A stretch of 64,000 nt of DNA from Mesostigma viride (taxonomy: Eukaryota; Streptophyta; Mesostigmatophyceae; Mesostigmatales; Mesostigmataceae), in contig RPFO01000084.1 of the NCBI GenBank assembly GCA_009746045.1, positions 762,176-826,175 of the forward strand, read 5' to 3'. Under the pieces are notes generated by a model. The model worked only from the letters and a program-made list of their open reading frames with translations, did not search any database and had not been told where the DNA came from. The translations under genes and the position numbers were made by a program. Shown here in pieces: positions 10,650 through 22,201 of the stretch (position 1 is the first letter of the stretch; each line of letters begins with the position of its first letter).

Positions 10650-13600
10650 CTAAAAAGGGCACACCTTGCGTGCAATGTCCACCAGAAACGATGGCACAGT
10701 CTGCGGGCCGCGCCCAAACTGCCTGATAACCCCCAGCGTGCCCTCCTCCCCCCACAGGGTGCCCAGCAGCTCCTCCATGAGGATGTCCTGCTGGCCCCGG
10801 AACGGGTCGGACAGGATGAAGTCGGTGTGCGACTTGCCCGGCAGCAGCTTGAGCCGCACGTCCGTCAGCCCGGCCTCCTGGATCGCCGTCGCAAATGCCA
10901 CGCTGGACGCGTAGGGGATGGAGTGGTCCGCCATCCCATGCAGGAGCAGGATGGGCGGGAGGCGGGTGGATGCGGCCGCGCGGAAGTGGGGTAACCGGCA
11001 CGTCTGCGGTTTCAAGCAAGGCGAGATGAAGCAGAAAGCGGTGGAATTGATTAGAAAACTTGGATGCTGGGTGAAAGGCTAAGGGGACGAGAAAAGCTGC
11101 ACTGCACGCCAAAAACCTCGCATCCCATAAGACATGATGTTTGAGAAACTTCCATCTCATGGAACAATAAATACATTTCTTACCTGCTCCAACCACAGAC
11201 AACCAAACCCAGCTGCGTAACAATTTGTTCCTGGGCAGCTGGCATTCAGCTTAAAGAGAGGTTCAGCTCGCCAAGACTTGGCACAAGGCAGACTCAACTT
11301 GTGAGATTGGCTGATAGAGAATCTGGCTCAAGACATCCTCACAGAAGACCGACCGCAAGCCGACCCCCATCTCATGCACCTAGAGCCCATATTGCACGCA
11401 CTCAAGAGGCCCTATCGCGCTTACAATATGACACACACATAGATGCCCCATCTCATGCACCTAGAGCCCATATTGCACGCACTCAAGAGGCCCTATCGCG
11501 CTTACAATATGACACACACAGAGATGCCCCATCTCATGCACCTAGAGCCCATATTGCACGCACTCAGAGGCCCTATCGCGCTTACAACATGACACACACA
11601 TAGATGCCCCATCTCATGCACCTAGAGCCCATATTGCACGCACTCAAGAGGCCCTATTGTGCTTACAATATGACACACACATAGATGCCCCATCTCATGC
11701 ACCTAGAGCCCACATTGCACGCACTCAAGAGGCCCTATCGCGCTTACAATATGACACACACCTAGATCCCCCAGCTTATGCGGCTAGAGGCCACATTGTG
11801 CGCATGCAGAGCACTTAATGCACGCATGTAGGCCCCCTAGTGTGGTCATGTACAGCCCCTGGAGCACCCACGTAGAGCCCCAGTAGCACACACCTGTGTG
11901 GGCGAGAACTTTGGCAGAGCCTCCTCCATGATGGATCGGAAGATGGAGCGGTACAGCCCCCGCTGGTGGAAGTGCTCCACCAGCTCCTCCATGTCATAGC
12001 CCCCCGACACCCCAACCCAGCCCACCAATGTTGCTGGCGCCCACTGGTCGCAGTTGCCGCTGCTGGCAGACTTGGCGGGATCGCCGCCCTCTGCGTGGCT
12101 GCTGCGGGCGCTGCTGCCTTCCGACACCGAGTCTTCCTTATCCCGACACTCGGGGCCATTCTTGGTTTCACTACTGTTATTCACTCTACGATTAGTGTCA
12201 CGGCTACCGCTGCTATAGTTGTTGATGACGACCCCATTCATGTTACCGCTATCATTAGTCGGGGTCTCCTGCAGCACGCCAGGTGGCATGTCCTTGTGCA
12301 GCGCCCAGGCGGCCGTTGCCACTACCTTATGGCTAGCTGCCACGTCGGGCACCGGCGCTTGGCCACCAGATAACTTGTCCCCGGTTGCGGGACAGGTGGA
12401 ACAGCCGCCATGTGTTGCGTGGAAAGGTGCCGGCCCTGGCTCGCTGGCGTCGCATCCGCACATGTGCTGCGGCGGTCCATCTGTACTGCCACACATGTGA
12501 CAATCTCCACCATTCTGCTGGCGATAGCCGCAGATGTTGCTCGTTGGGGGGCAAGCTTGACCCAGGGCATCCATCGGCAGGGTGGGGCAGAGCATGCCCG
12601 TGCCCATGGTTGATGGGATGTCGATGGCCGCGGTTCTATCACTGCCCGCTGCTGTACAGGTCACTGAGGCAGTCGCGTGGTCAGCTCTCATGCCGTCGCG
12701 CACGGCCTGGTTGAATAGCACGCATGCGGACAGGTGGGCGCCGGCCGACTGGCCCACGACGAGCACCTGCGGGGAGTCACGCCGTGGGACAGTTTCCGAA
12801 AAAACACACTGAAATTTGGTTCTGTACCAGAAATAGGTATGTGACGCGCGTGCGTGGGTGCACAAGGGCATGGGGCTGTAAGGACACCAGGGAGTGCCAG
12901 GTACACTGGGCCCGAACCGGCGACCACCACAATACCGTGCTGGAAGTGCTGATGGATAATCCGATTTTCGAAGGTGTGTATGCTATAGGCACCTGCATAA
13001 GAGCGACAGGCGATTACCCTGAACATACCCTGTTGGGATCCCCTCCGTAAAGTCGGATGTTCTGGAGAACCCAGCCAATGCCCTGTGTGATGTCATTAAC
13101 CATGTCGCTCGCCACTCCCTGCAGGTGGGTTGCCACACAAAACCAAGGCGCCCATGAAGAAAAAGGCCAGGTTGAGGAAACCTTCCAAAGACGCACCAGC
13201 GGAAGAAAAGCAGACAGCAGATACACATAATTTCAACAGGCCTCCCACCCAGACCCCCATCTGTTACCAGTCCCTGATAGTTTTTCTTGGGACCTTGGGG
13301 GTTAAGTGCGTAGGGGGACCAACAGGCATGCAGCCACCGGCCAAGAAACAAAGTAGAGCAGCCATGGTGTACTTTGGAAAAGATAAAGTAAAAAGAAGCC
13401 GTACAACCGATCTACCTGGTTAGGCAAGCTGTTACCTACCTGAAAAGTGAGAAGCCTGTGTCCCCTCCCTGTAAATTTCACCCTTCCAACTTGTATTTTA
13501 ACACCATCAAGCATTAGAAAATACCGGAGATGCGTGTATTTAGAGTTTAACGGAGATAAGTGTGCCACAACTTGGTTCACCAATGCCCAGCACGCATCAC

Positions 13601-16512
13601 CCACATTTAACTAGTAGCATCCTGGCAACATTGCAAAAACTGTACTCTCATGGTAGCAACACTAAGTCTCCCCCCCACTCCACTCAAACGTTTACGATGC
13701 TACCCCGTTTCTCAGAAACAGCAATTCAAACTAACCGCGTGAATCCAGATTAATCCATCGACCCACGCACAAGATGGCCAACAAAAAAGCTGGCTGCCGG
13801 ACATCGCCCATGGCCCACTACAGCTTCGCAAGACAGCCACCCAGGTGCTTAGCTTGTACAGCACACATGTTGCCTTCTTCTGTCCCCGCACACCTGCGGG
13901 AAGTTGCGGTAATCCAGGCACACCGCCAGCACGCCGCGGCGCGCGAGCCGCTGGCCCAGAAGTGCGCCCCAGGCCTTGTAGCCGATGATCCAGGCGCCGC
14001 CCGTGACGTAGACCACGACCGGGATGAGCGGGCGCTCCCTGGCCCCACTCTTGCCGCCCCTGGCAGGTGTATGGACAAAAATTTGTTCGCGCAGCATGGA
14101 GTTAGCAAAGCAGATGACAGCTACGGATGACAGGCATTTGGAAGTTGGGAAGAATCGCGAGGCTGAGCGCTGCGAAGCGGCCACACGATGTCACACGATG
14201 ACATGCTGTCCAGCCATTCAGCAAAAAGGAGACAGCCAAAATCAGACGCGTGCTCACAAGCCACACACTTGACCACTCTGGATCATTATTGCCTGGACGC
14301 TAGCCAGCCCAGCAGCAAGACAGCCCGCCTGCATGTCTGCCTATGTGCCGGCCTGCAGGGTGCCCACCGATCCCACCACCGGCCGACACATCCTTAACCC
14401 TGCACGCGCTCCAGTGTGAACTGGGAAGGCCCACCAATCCTCCATGCCCCATGGGGCTGCCCGTCCTCTCAATTTCCTTCTCACCTCGGTAATTCCCCAC
14501 AGTAGAAGTTCCTGTCGAATCCCCAATGTTCCTAATCCTCTCCCTCCCAGCCCACACACCATACAACCAGACGTAAGAAACCTCTCGGTAGAGTCGACAC
14601 TGCTGCAGCCACAACTGGGGGGTGGCCCCATTGACATCACATTACACTATGGCATATTGACCACTAAACAACCCTTAATAGATAGACCAATACCCCGACC
14701 GATACCCCTGAGCAATTACCCTGAGCAATTACCCCTGAGCAATAACCCACCCGGTAACACTGTCGTCGCTGCTGCAAGGAGACAAATCCCCTGCGCCCGC
14801 CCCCGCAGACCCAGAGCCCCCCAGCCAGCTGGACAGGCGCAAGGACGGCCACGAGAGAGCCCTCAGGAGTGATTCGGGGCGGCGCAGGGTGCCCCCCCCC
14901 CTGCCGCCATCACCGGTGCCGGCATCCGCTGCGAATCCGCCACCAGCTTCCGAGGCTCCCTTGCCACCCGCGTTGTCAGAATCATTCATCAGGGCAGAGC
15001 CACCGGCATCAGCGTCCACGTCAGCATTGCCCTGCGCGGACACAGACCGCCGCATGACGCCACTTGTCGCGCCGCCACATGTCGATGTCGTGCCGCACTC
15101 ATACCGTTGCACGCATGCACCATCCGTGGAAGCGTCGAAGTCAGCAACGCAGTCCAAGCTGGCGACCATGCTTGGCCTCTGCTGGCATTCCTTGTCGTCG
15201 CTCGTTTTGCGGCAAGCACAGTAGCAGGGCCAGGCGACTGGGTTGCCGTCCTGTGCGACCACGCTGCCATCCTGCATGACATCCCTCCTCTTGGGGACCT
15301 TCACATGAAGCCCCCTCAGTCCGCTGCCCGGCGCCCCCTGCAAATACTCGCAACCCTTGTCACGGCAGCATCCACCACCACCAGCGCAACCCTGCCCGCT
15401 CGATCCCGCCGCTGCTCTGCTGCCACAGACCGCCACCATGCCGGCTTCTTGGCCGTGGCAGGTGCCGGGCGACAGCTCCAGTGGGAGCGCCTCCCCACCG
15501 CCGATGCTCTCCAGGAGCGAGGGGACATCAAATGGCTGGGATGGCCGTGGGCCGTCCAAGCTCGCACGCCCAGAGATCAAGGGCTCAGGGACACCCACAC
15601 CTGCATTCGAGTGCAGCCGGCATGAGGGACACTGCAGGCCCCTGGTGTTCCCTGTGCTGGTGGCCATGGGGCCATCGCCGTTGAGGGCAGCGATGTCACC
15701 GATGACGTCATCGCGGGTCCCCGCAGGGGCACTGCTACGAGGTGGCGACCGGCGGGGGGGGCGCGTGGTGGGGGCGGCTGCCACGCCTGCAGGGTGCGGC
15801 AGGTATATGTCGAGACGGTTGCGGGGGTACTTGCCGTAGACCACCGACTTGATCACACGTCGCGAGAAGATGTAGAAGATGCCGACCTGCCGGGGTTGGG
15901 GCATGGGCGAGAGCAGGGCGGGAGAGAGCAGGAATTGTGCAGTCGAGGGGCGGGAGGATCAGGGGGGAGCACCTACAAAGCGATCCACCACAGAACAAGG
16001 CAGCTTAAGATGAAAGAAGGTAAGGTCACAAGGGAATGAAGGGTGTTGTTGGCAGTTCACGCCAGGGCAAAGATTGGAGTTCGCAGGCATCGAGGGGGTG
16101 GCAGCTTAAGATGGAGAAAGCCTTAAGAGTTGCGGATGAAGCATGAAAGGAGCAGAGATGGATATCTACTGGCTAATTATGGCTTTCACAAATGGTTCTG
16201 GTAACCGCGTGGTATGGGGTTTTATAACCGCGGCATGTGACAACCTTCAACCACGCCCTGATCAGGGTTTTGATACACGCGAGTGCCAAAGATAGCATGT
16301 GTGCATGCCTGCCCTGGCTGCAACACCAGCCGACCCGAAGACTGTACCTGTGCAAAGCCGGGCAGCAGTAGCATGGAGAATAGGATCAGTCGCAGCAGCT
16401 TGCTGATCCATTTATAGCCCACGCCCAGATATCCCAGCAGCTTGACCGCCAGGCGGGAGAGCAGCAGCGTCTGCTCCGCAACGTGCTTCGAGCCCCTGGC
16501 AAAGTCGACCGC
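10650..16512 (-). CDS. ICME: Isoprenylcysteine alpha-carbonyl methylesterase (ICME), six exons found, 5' exon missing
   Basis: An alpha/beta hydrolase that removes the C-terminal methyl ester from prenylated cysteine of CaaX proteins at endomembranes. Exons in coding order: 16512-16348, 15886-14751, 14059-13894, 13118-13029, 12766-11894, 11003-10650; all junctions are GT-AG and all phases agree. Exon 1 has a hydrophobic stretch ([17 protein letters not shown]). Family signatures: [16 protein letters not shown], oxyanion-hole [14 protein letters not shown], nucleophile elbow GQSAGAH, acidic HGMADHSIP, and catalytic His in GKSHTDFI. The product ends KVCPF. The found exons encode 927 residues against roughly 430 in plants; the excess is a ~360-residue low-complexity insert before VVVYVTGG and a ~225-residue Cys/Ser/Gly-rich insert after [18 protein letters not shown]. 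The start codon exon, upstream of 16512, was not identified. Confidence 0.92.
11365..11810. repeat. 81-bp tandem repeat in ICME intron 5
   Basis: About 5.5 units of 80-81 bp beginning CCCCATCTCATGCACC, at 11365, 11446, 11527, 11607, 11688 and a degenerate one at 11768. It lies in the intron between the exons 12766-11894 and 11003-10650. Confidence 0.9.
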
Positions 16513-18268
16513 CTGGTTTGGGGAAAGGAAACACCGAATATCAAAGGAACGGGAATGCAAGTGGCTTGGATTGGTCACTCGACAGTAGAGCCTGCTTACC
16601 TTGTTACCCAAAAGAACCTTTGATTTTTCATTCCTTGATACACCTCGCCTACGCACGCTTGTTTCCCGTTAACAAAACATAATCCTTGTTCGAATGCCAT
16701 CCATCCTTAAAAAGGTTTTTTGTGCGCTAGCTATGATCAAATTATCAAACGGCACACCTAATATGATATGTATCCTTGTTAAAGCGTGAACACCGGACAA
16801 GGTCTGTCATACAGCATATTTCCTTTTATTACAAAAACCATTCTTACTGCAGGTGGCAAATTGTCCTTGCAAACTGGCATGCGCACACAATGTGTCGCAC
16901 TAAAATATCGGACATCAAACCACACCAGCCAAAAATGGGAATCGCGTTCGAAAAGGCTGTAGTAGACAAGGCTCCAATGTCCAAACTTAAAAGACATTGA
17001 AAGCGGCAGGAGCTGGAAACCGAAAAGTAACTGCGATGCAGGCATGTGGTAATGAACAGAAGTGGTTCAATGAAAAAAGGATGAACGGTGACACAAAAAA
17101 TGAACTTCGAATTCGTGGAGCCCCGATGCTCGCGTCCAGTTTCATGACGCTGATGTTGACGAAGGTGAAATTACAGCGAAAACCTCGCCCGTGTCTACAA
17201 TAATATAAGCACCTCGAATATTTGCTTCTAGGCAGGGCTTCACTACGCATGCGCATGGTAGCTTATTTTTGTCTGGGAAGTAAACGAAATCTGCATTCAA
17301 GCTCGTGCGTCAGCAATGGCAAAACTAGGTGCAGGTGCATGGTGGCATTAAATAAACGCATAACGGAAACATAAGCATTCTTATAGAAGTCCGCACCGTT
17401 TGCCGGGGTGACAGCAGATGTTGCCGATCATCGTGGCGATGTCTTTCAGAGTGTGAATGCACGTGCCGAAATCTTGCGGGATGCGTTATGCCCGGCTTCC
17501 AATGCCCCTCCATTTCCTAGCTGCTTGCTGGATTCGACCGAAAGCTCCTGGAGACAGGATAAAAGCAGCTTCTTGCAGGCCTCCCCTGCGGGAGGAGTAA
17601 GCTGCCTAAAGTATTGGCATCATCCTAGCCCCGCCCCGATCAATTGCGTTACGTCGGCCATCTCAAGCTCTCATTTTGCGAATTGCGACCATAGAAGTTG
17701 AAAAATCACTGCTTATATCTCCCGCCGTCCTCGGTCCTTTTGCTCAATTTGCTGGCGATTGATTACAATGACCGGTGGCAACAGAGTGACAACACTGCGA
17801 AATGGAGTGGCAACAACAACTGACGAACGTCCCTCCTGTAAGGCTTCTCGATTGGTCGACGCTCCACAAAGCAAGCTGATTAGAATGCATTTCGATGTTA
17901 CTAAAAATGGCCGGCGTGGGAAATATACTGAACTGCACTGAACTGAGATGCGCAGATTGCAGGCACCACGTGGCATCCGGCTTGGGGTTTCACTTGGCAC
18001 AGTGGCGGGCGAGCATTCCAATTTGCAGGGCATGGCTGGATTGAAGACACGCATGGCTGGACTGAAGACACGCAGTCCGCCATTGCAGCAAAGTCGTCTC
18101 GACCTCAGTCTTCAAGCGTGACGCAGCCGAAAACGATTGAAAGCCGACTGATTCTCTGCGCGGGCGGTCGATATGAGCGTAATTTTTTGTCTGTCCAGCA
18201 ACCACACGATATCCTAATTGTGTAGCAAGCAATTTCTCGAATATACTGCCACAGGACCAACAGCAACC
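16513..18268. other. Interval between ICME and the divergent gene
   Basis: It should hold the 5' exon and promoter of ICME and the promoter of the plus-strand gene at 18269. Only short ORFs without domains are seen. A small local duplication (ATGGCTGGA...GAAGACACGC) lies at about 18032-18072. Confidence 0.4.
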
Positions 18269-20795
18269 ATGGCGTCGCCCTTCGTAGTCGGCCCACGGGC
18301 ATCATCCGTGTGCAACCAGCCGGCTTCCGTCTTGCGTATTCCTTTCCACGCCGGCTCTGATTCCTGCCCTCAAGCAAGTCGGCTGTCCACGCGCGGTGGT
18401 CAGCAATGCTCAGACTTGGCTTCCTCGTCACCTGCATCGTTTATCAGTAACAAGCGCTCGCCCCGAGCCTTAGCCTGCAAGGCAATCATGTCGACGCCGA
18501 CCCACGACGTTCTTGGATCAAGGCCATCACGAAATATGGTAAGACCTTGTTTGCTTGTCTGCGAATCTGATGTGATTGAGCAAGTTCACAGGTATCTAGT
18601 GTCAGGATTTGGTCATGTCATATGTGCCAGAAACATTGTTCTCTGCCGCTTGCGTAGTCCCTGGTACCAGCTCTGACCCAGCTGTTGGGCAAAGCCATTT
18701 GTAGGCACGCTATTCGGGACAGTGTTTGCGTTCCGTCATAGTGGCTCCCGTATTCCTGTTTCGTTTTCTCAGGAGACCAGGGAGGCTGCATAAGATGGGG
18801 AAGAATGGATGGGCTGCATAGGATGGCGCGTGAGGCTTTTGAAATCCGAAAGTGAATTTGTAACAGAATGGTAGCGCTTCTCACAACCCCAACAATAATT
18901 TTTTTTGTGACTTTTGCTGATGACTGGCCGTCGAGTATTGGTTGTAGTGGTACAAGTCACCCAGGGTTCCTGAGCAATGCTAGTTTATTGACAGGCTATC
19001 ATATCAAGAGGCCATCTTACGGGGCTATCCTGTTAAGGTAACACATCGAATACCGAGCACATCTTGGCATCCTGCCTGCTTGTGAGGAGAGCTCTTGTTC
19101 CCCTGTCGGGCATTGCCTTTTGTGGCAGAATCAAGGCCATAGCCACCCATGCATTGTATTTCGATTGTTTGCCTGCGTATGACCACGGGCATGCCGTTCC
19201 TGTCTGCATGGCCTTGTGGTGGGCTCTTGACATGGGCAAAGCATTCAATTTGCCAATCTACTTATCCGGCATCCTTGTCCTGGACCCTCTCTCTGCTCTG
19301 ACTGCCACCCTCATTTTTGAACCTGCTATCCAGGTCCAGCTAGCCTGGAATCAAGGCATGAGCAAGAGCAAGGGGCATTCCCGGCATACCCACAGGGTAC
19401 CCGCGGCCTCTGCCATCCGTAACGAGCAGCCGGACGGCTCGCCCGCGGACGCTCAGGGCGGGGCATGGCGAGAGACAGCGCAGGTTGGTGGCTCAACAGG
19501 GCTGTTTGGCATCGCGTTGGCATCGTGCTGGCCTTGGCAAGTATGGGCTGCTGTTTGCTCGCGGCAATTGTGGGATGCTGCCTGACCTTGGCAACTATGG
19601 GCTGCTACCTGAGTTGGAAATTATGGGCTGCTTCCTGACCTTGGAAATTATGGGGTGCTACCTGACCATGGAAATGATGGGCTGCTACCTGGCCTTGGCA
19701 GTTATGGGATGCTACCGACTGTTCTTGCCCACACTTAAAATGAATTCGAGCATTATGATATGAGATGATGATTCGCGATGATAAGTTCACAGACTCAGAG
19801 CCAAGCCCCCAGCTTCTTGTCCAGCACAACCAGAGCCATTGCCATCAAAGTAGCAACAACCGTTGGAACGCCGCAACACAATGCTGGCTTTTGGATCATC
19901 ATCGTCTGTCAGGTGGCTGGCCTATCTCACGGCATTAGGCACGGGCGTAAGCCCAGTCGGAACGCAAATCACAAGCACTCTTCCACCTGTCACTCCTGAC
20001 GGCAGTACCCTGAATGACAGTCCGTACCACGCTACTGGACCACTGTGCGGCCAAAGTACAGAACGTAACTCGAAAGGCGTAGCCCAAATGGCTTAGCTTA
20101 AAATTGGCATATCTCACACATGCCAAAATTCACTCAAACCCCGAAATGGTCGATTCCCAACGCGCCAAATTAAGGCAAACGCCTCCACCTAGAAAACCAC
20201 TAAGTACTGGCACGCAGTTAACAAATTATTCTCATGTGACTGCGAGTACACCTAGAATATAACATCAGCCGATTTTTCTTGAGCAGTCATACATCTCAAT
20301 CAGCCTCAGCTCGAGAGCCACCTGTTTGCCCAATTTAACGTTCTTTGTGGCCCACATGTGGCGCACATGGATTGTATGCGCATGCAGGGCACTATTCCTA
20401 ACACCACGGGCAGAGACGCAAGCCCTTTGTATGGCGGAGAGAAAGAAGAAGCATTGCCCGACGGCCAGTTTGCAATGGCCGTGGAGGGAGCTGGGCCATT
20501 GACCGTGCTCAACTACAAGTGGCCCTTCCAGGTCGGCACCTCCCAGGACACCCAGCCTGGCAGCAACGTGGTGGGCGCTGGGAAGCTGGATACTAGTGTG
20601 GGAGAGGCGAGCCAGGGTTCTCAAAAGGACGCGTCCTTTTTCAAGCGCCTGCCTGGATGGCTGGTGTTTGACATCTTCTTCATCCTATTCATTGTGTCAG
20701 GTGTGGTCGCTGCCAGCCTGATCACGTCCCAGTCCCCACTGACGTCATCCCTCAATTTCTCGTTTGAGACGTGGAGCACCCTGGAAGCGCCTTGA
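18269..20795 (+). CDS. Candidate gene: targeting-peptide-like N-terminus and one C-terminal membrane segment
   Basis: Not recognised. Proposed exons: 18269-18538 (ATG in a good context, ends at a strong donor GTAAGA), 19334-19483 and 20388-20795; each is a whole number of codons and in phase 0. Exon 1 starts MASPFVVGPRASSVCNQPAS and is Ser/Ala/Arg-rich and poor in acids, like a chloroplast transit peptide. The last exon has GRDASPLYGGEKEEALPDG, then LPGWLVFDIFFILFIVSGVV, a single hydrophobic segment, and ends STLEAP. The middle exon is the weakest: it is chosen only because phases and splice sites fit. The gene is divergent from ICME. Exon 1 and the last exon could also belong to different genes. 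Confidence 0.4.
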
Positions 20796-21125
20796 CCCTT
20801 TTCCTTTGTCAAGTGTGTGAGCATGGTGGGGTGCATGGAAGTGAGCACTTGAGTGCATGCACAAAGCCCGCCACGTCGGGCGTTTTTTTTCCTCTTCGTC
20901 ATGTGTGGCGCCAGGTGCTTTGATGCCATGGTTAGCTATGCCAAGGGTTTGTGAATCCACATGCGGCGCTTTGAAGCGAGGGGAGAACCAACCCATGCAT
21001 TGACTTAACAAGACGAACTGTATATACAGACGCCTTCTGCTTGAGGGATGCTAGTCATCATCTTCTGGATTCTTTTGTGTGCCTGCCATTGTATATAACG
21101 CTGTGGAGTTTGGGCAAGTGTGTGC
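20796..21125. other. 3' flank of candidate gene, nothing else seen
   Basis: No exon, repeat copy or RNA gene is recognisable between the stop codon at 20795 and repeat R-A copy 4. Confidence 0.4.
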
Positions 21126-21506
21126 AAGTCTTTGGCAAGAGAAACATTTATTTTACATTTTTGTGTAGCTGAAAAGAGGCCTCCCTACGTCCCCTACACC
21201 ACTCTAAGTACTGACTATCATTCACATTGCGCCACGCAGGCCTGCCGGCTGGCGCAGGTCCAAGGTGTACTGACTGCCCATCACAGTCGCGCCACGCCTG
21301 GCGGCTGGCGCAGGTAACAAGGTCTAGTGACGTACGTTAGAAGCTACCTAGGCCTGTGCACACTCCGGAACCACACTCAGCCTCGGCACAAAAAGGGCCG
21401 GCCGGTGCAGTACCCTCGTGACAAGCGCTAGTCTTACGCTACCTACGGCAGGTCGGTCCCCTTTGAGCCCGTCCACGCGTCATATATAAAATGAGCGTAG
21501 CTCAAC
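21126..21506 (+). repeat. Dispersed repeat R-A, copy 4
   Basis: Begins with AAGAGAAACATTTATTTTAC as in copies 1 and 2, then jumps directly to AGCTGAAAAGAGG, an internal deletion relative to copy 1, and ends ATGAGCGTAGCTCAACAAA. It has the same TGCGCCA/TGGCGCA hairpin units. Confidence 0.7.
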
Positions 21507-22201
21507 AAAGCTAGTCAGTCATTACGTTAGCCATGCCATGTTTCCAAACGTCCAAGGACTGCACACGGTGCACAGGCGAAAATCCGGAGGACTGTACTTT
21601 CAAATGTGCGGCGGGAACCAACAGCCCGCGCATGCCAGTAAAGCATGTCGTTTGATATGTTGCACATCGCCGCACGCGCGGACCCTGCGAGTTGCGTGAA
21701 GCAGTAGTACCGCGATCCTGAAACACGGGCATTACCTAGGAAACATTGCACGTAACAATGCCTAATAAGTAAAGAAGAAGACCGAGGCCCTGGCGGTCGG
21801 GCTCACTCAGCCACCGCCGGACCTCTTTTTCCTCGATGGCTCTCGAGTCCAGTACTGGGCCCGCGTCAAGTTGCTGGGTATAGCCATGGTTACTCCCCAG
21901 CTGCGAGGCCGATGTGGACCACCGTATCTCCCTCGCGTGGCACGCTTTACGCCAATACCGGGCCCTGTGGCGCAAGCCCTTGGGCAAGCTAGAGAAACAG
22001 GACCTGTTCAAGGTCCTGGTCCTCCCTGTTCTCACGTACGGGGCCGAGACGTGGACCCTCACCGCCGACCTTGCCAGAAAGCTGGACGGCGCGGTCACCA
22101 ACATGCTGCAGTCAATTTTTCGTGTAGGATCGATACGCTGCTCACGTCCGCAGTGAGGACTTGTACCTCGGCATGCCATATATTACCAGCACCATTAAGC
22201 A

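Noticed and set aside
11365-11810. CRISPR-like array of regular repeats
   Set aside because: Units are contiguous without unique spacers, lie in an intron of a eukaryotic gene, and no cas genes exist.
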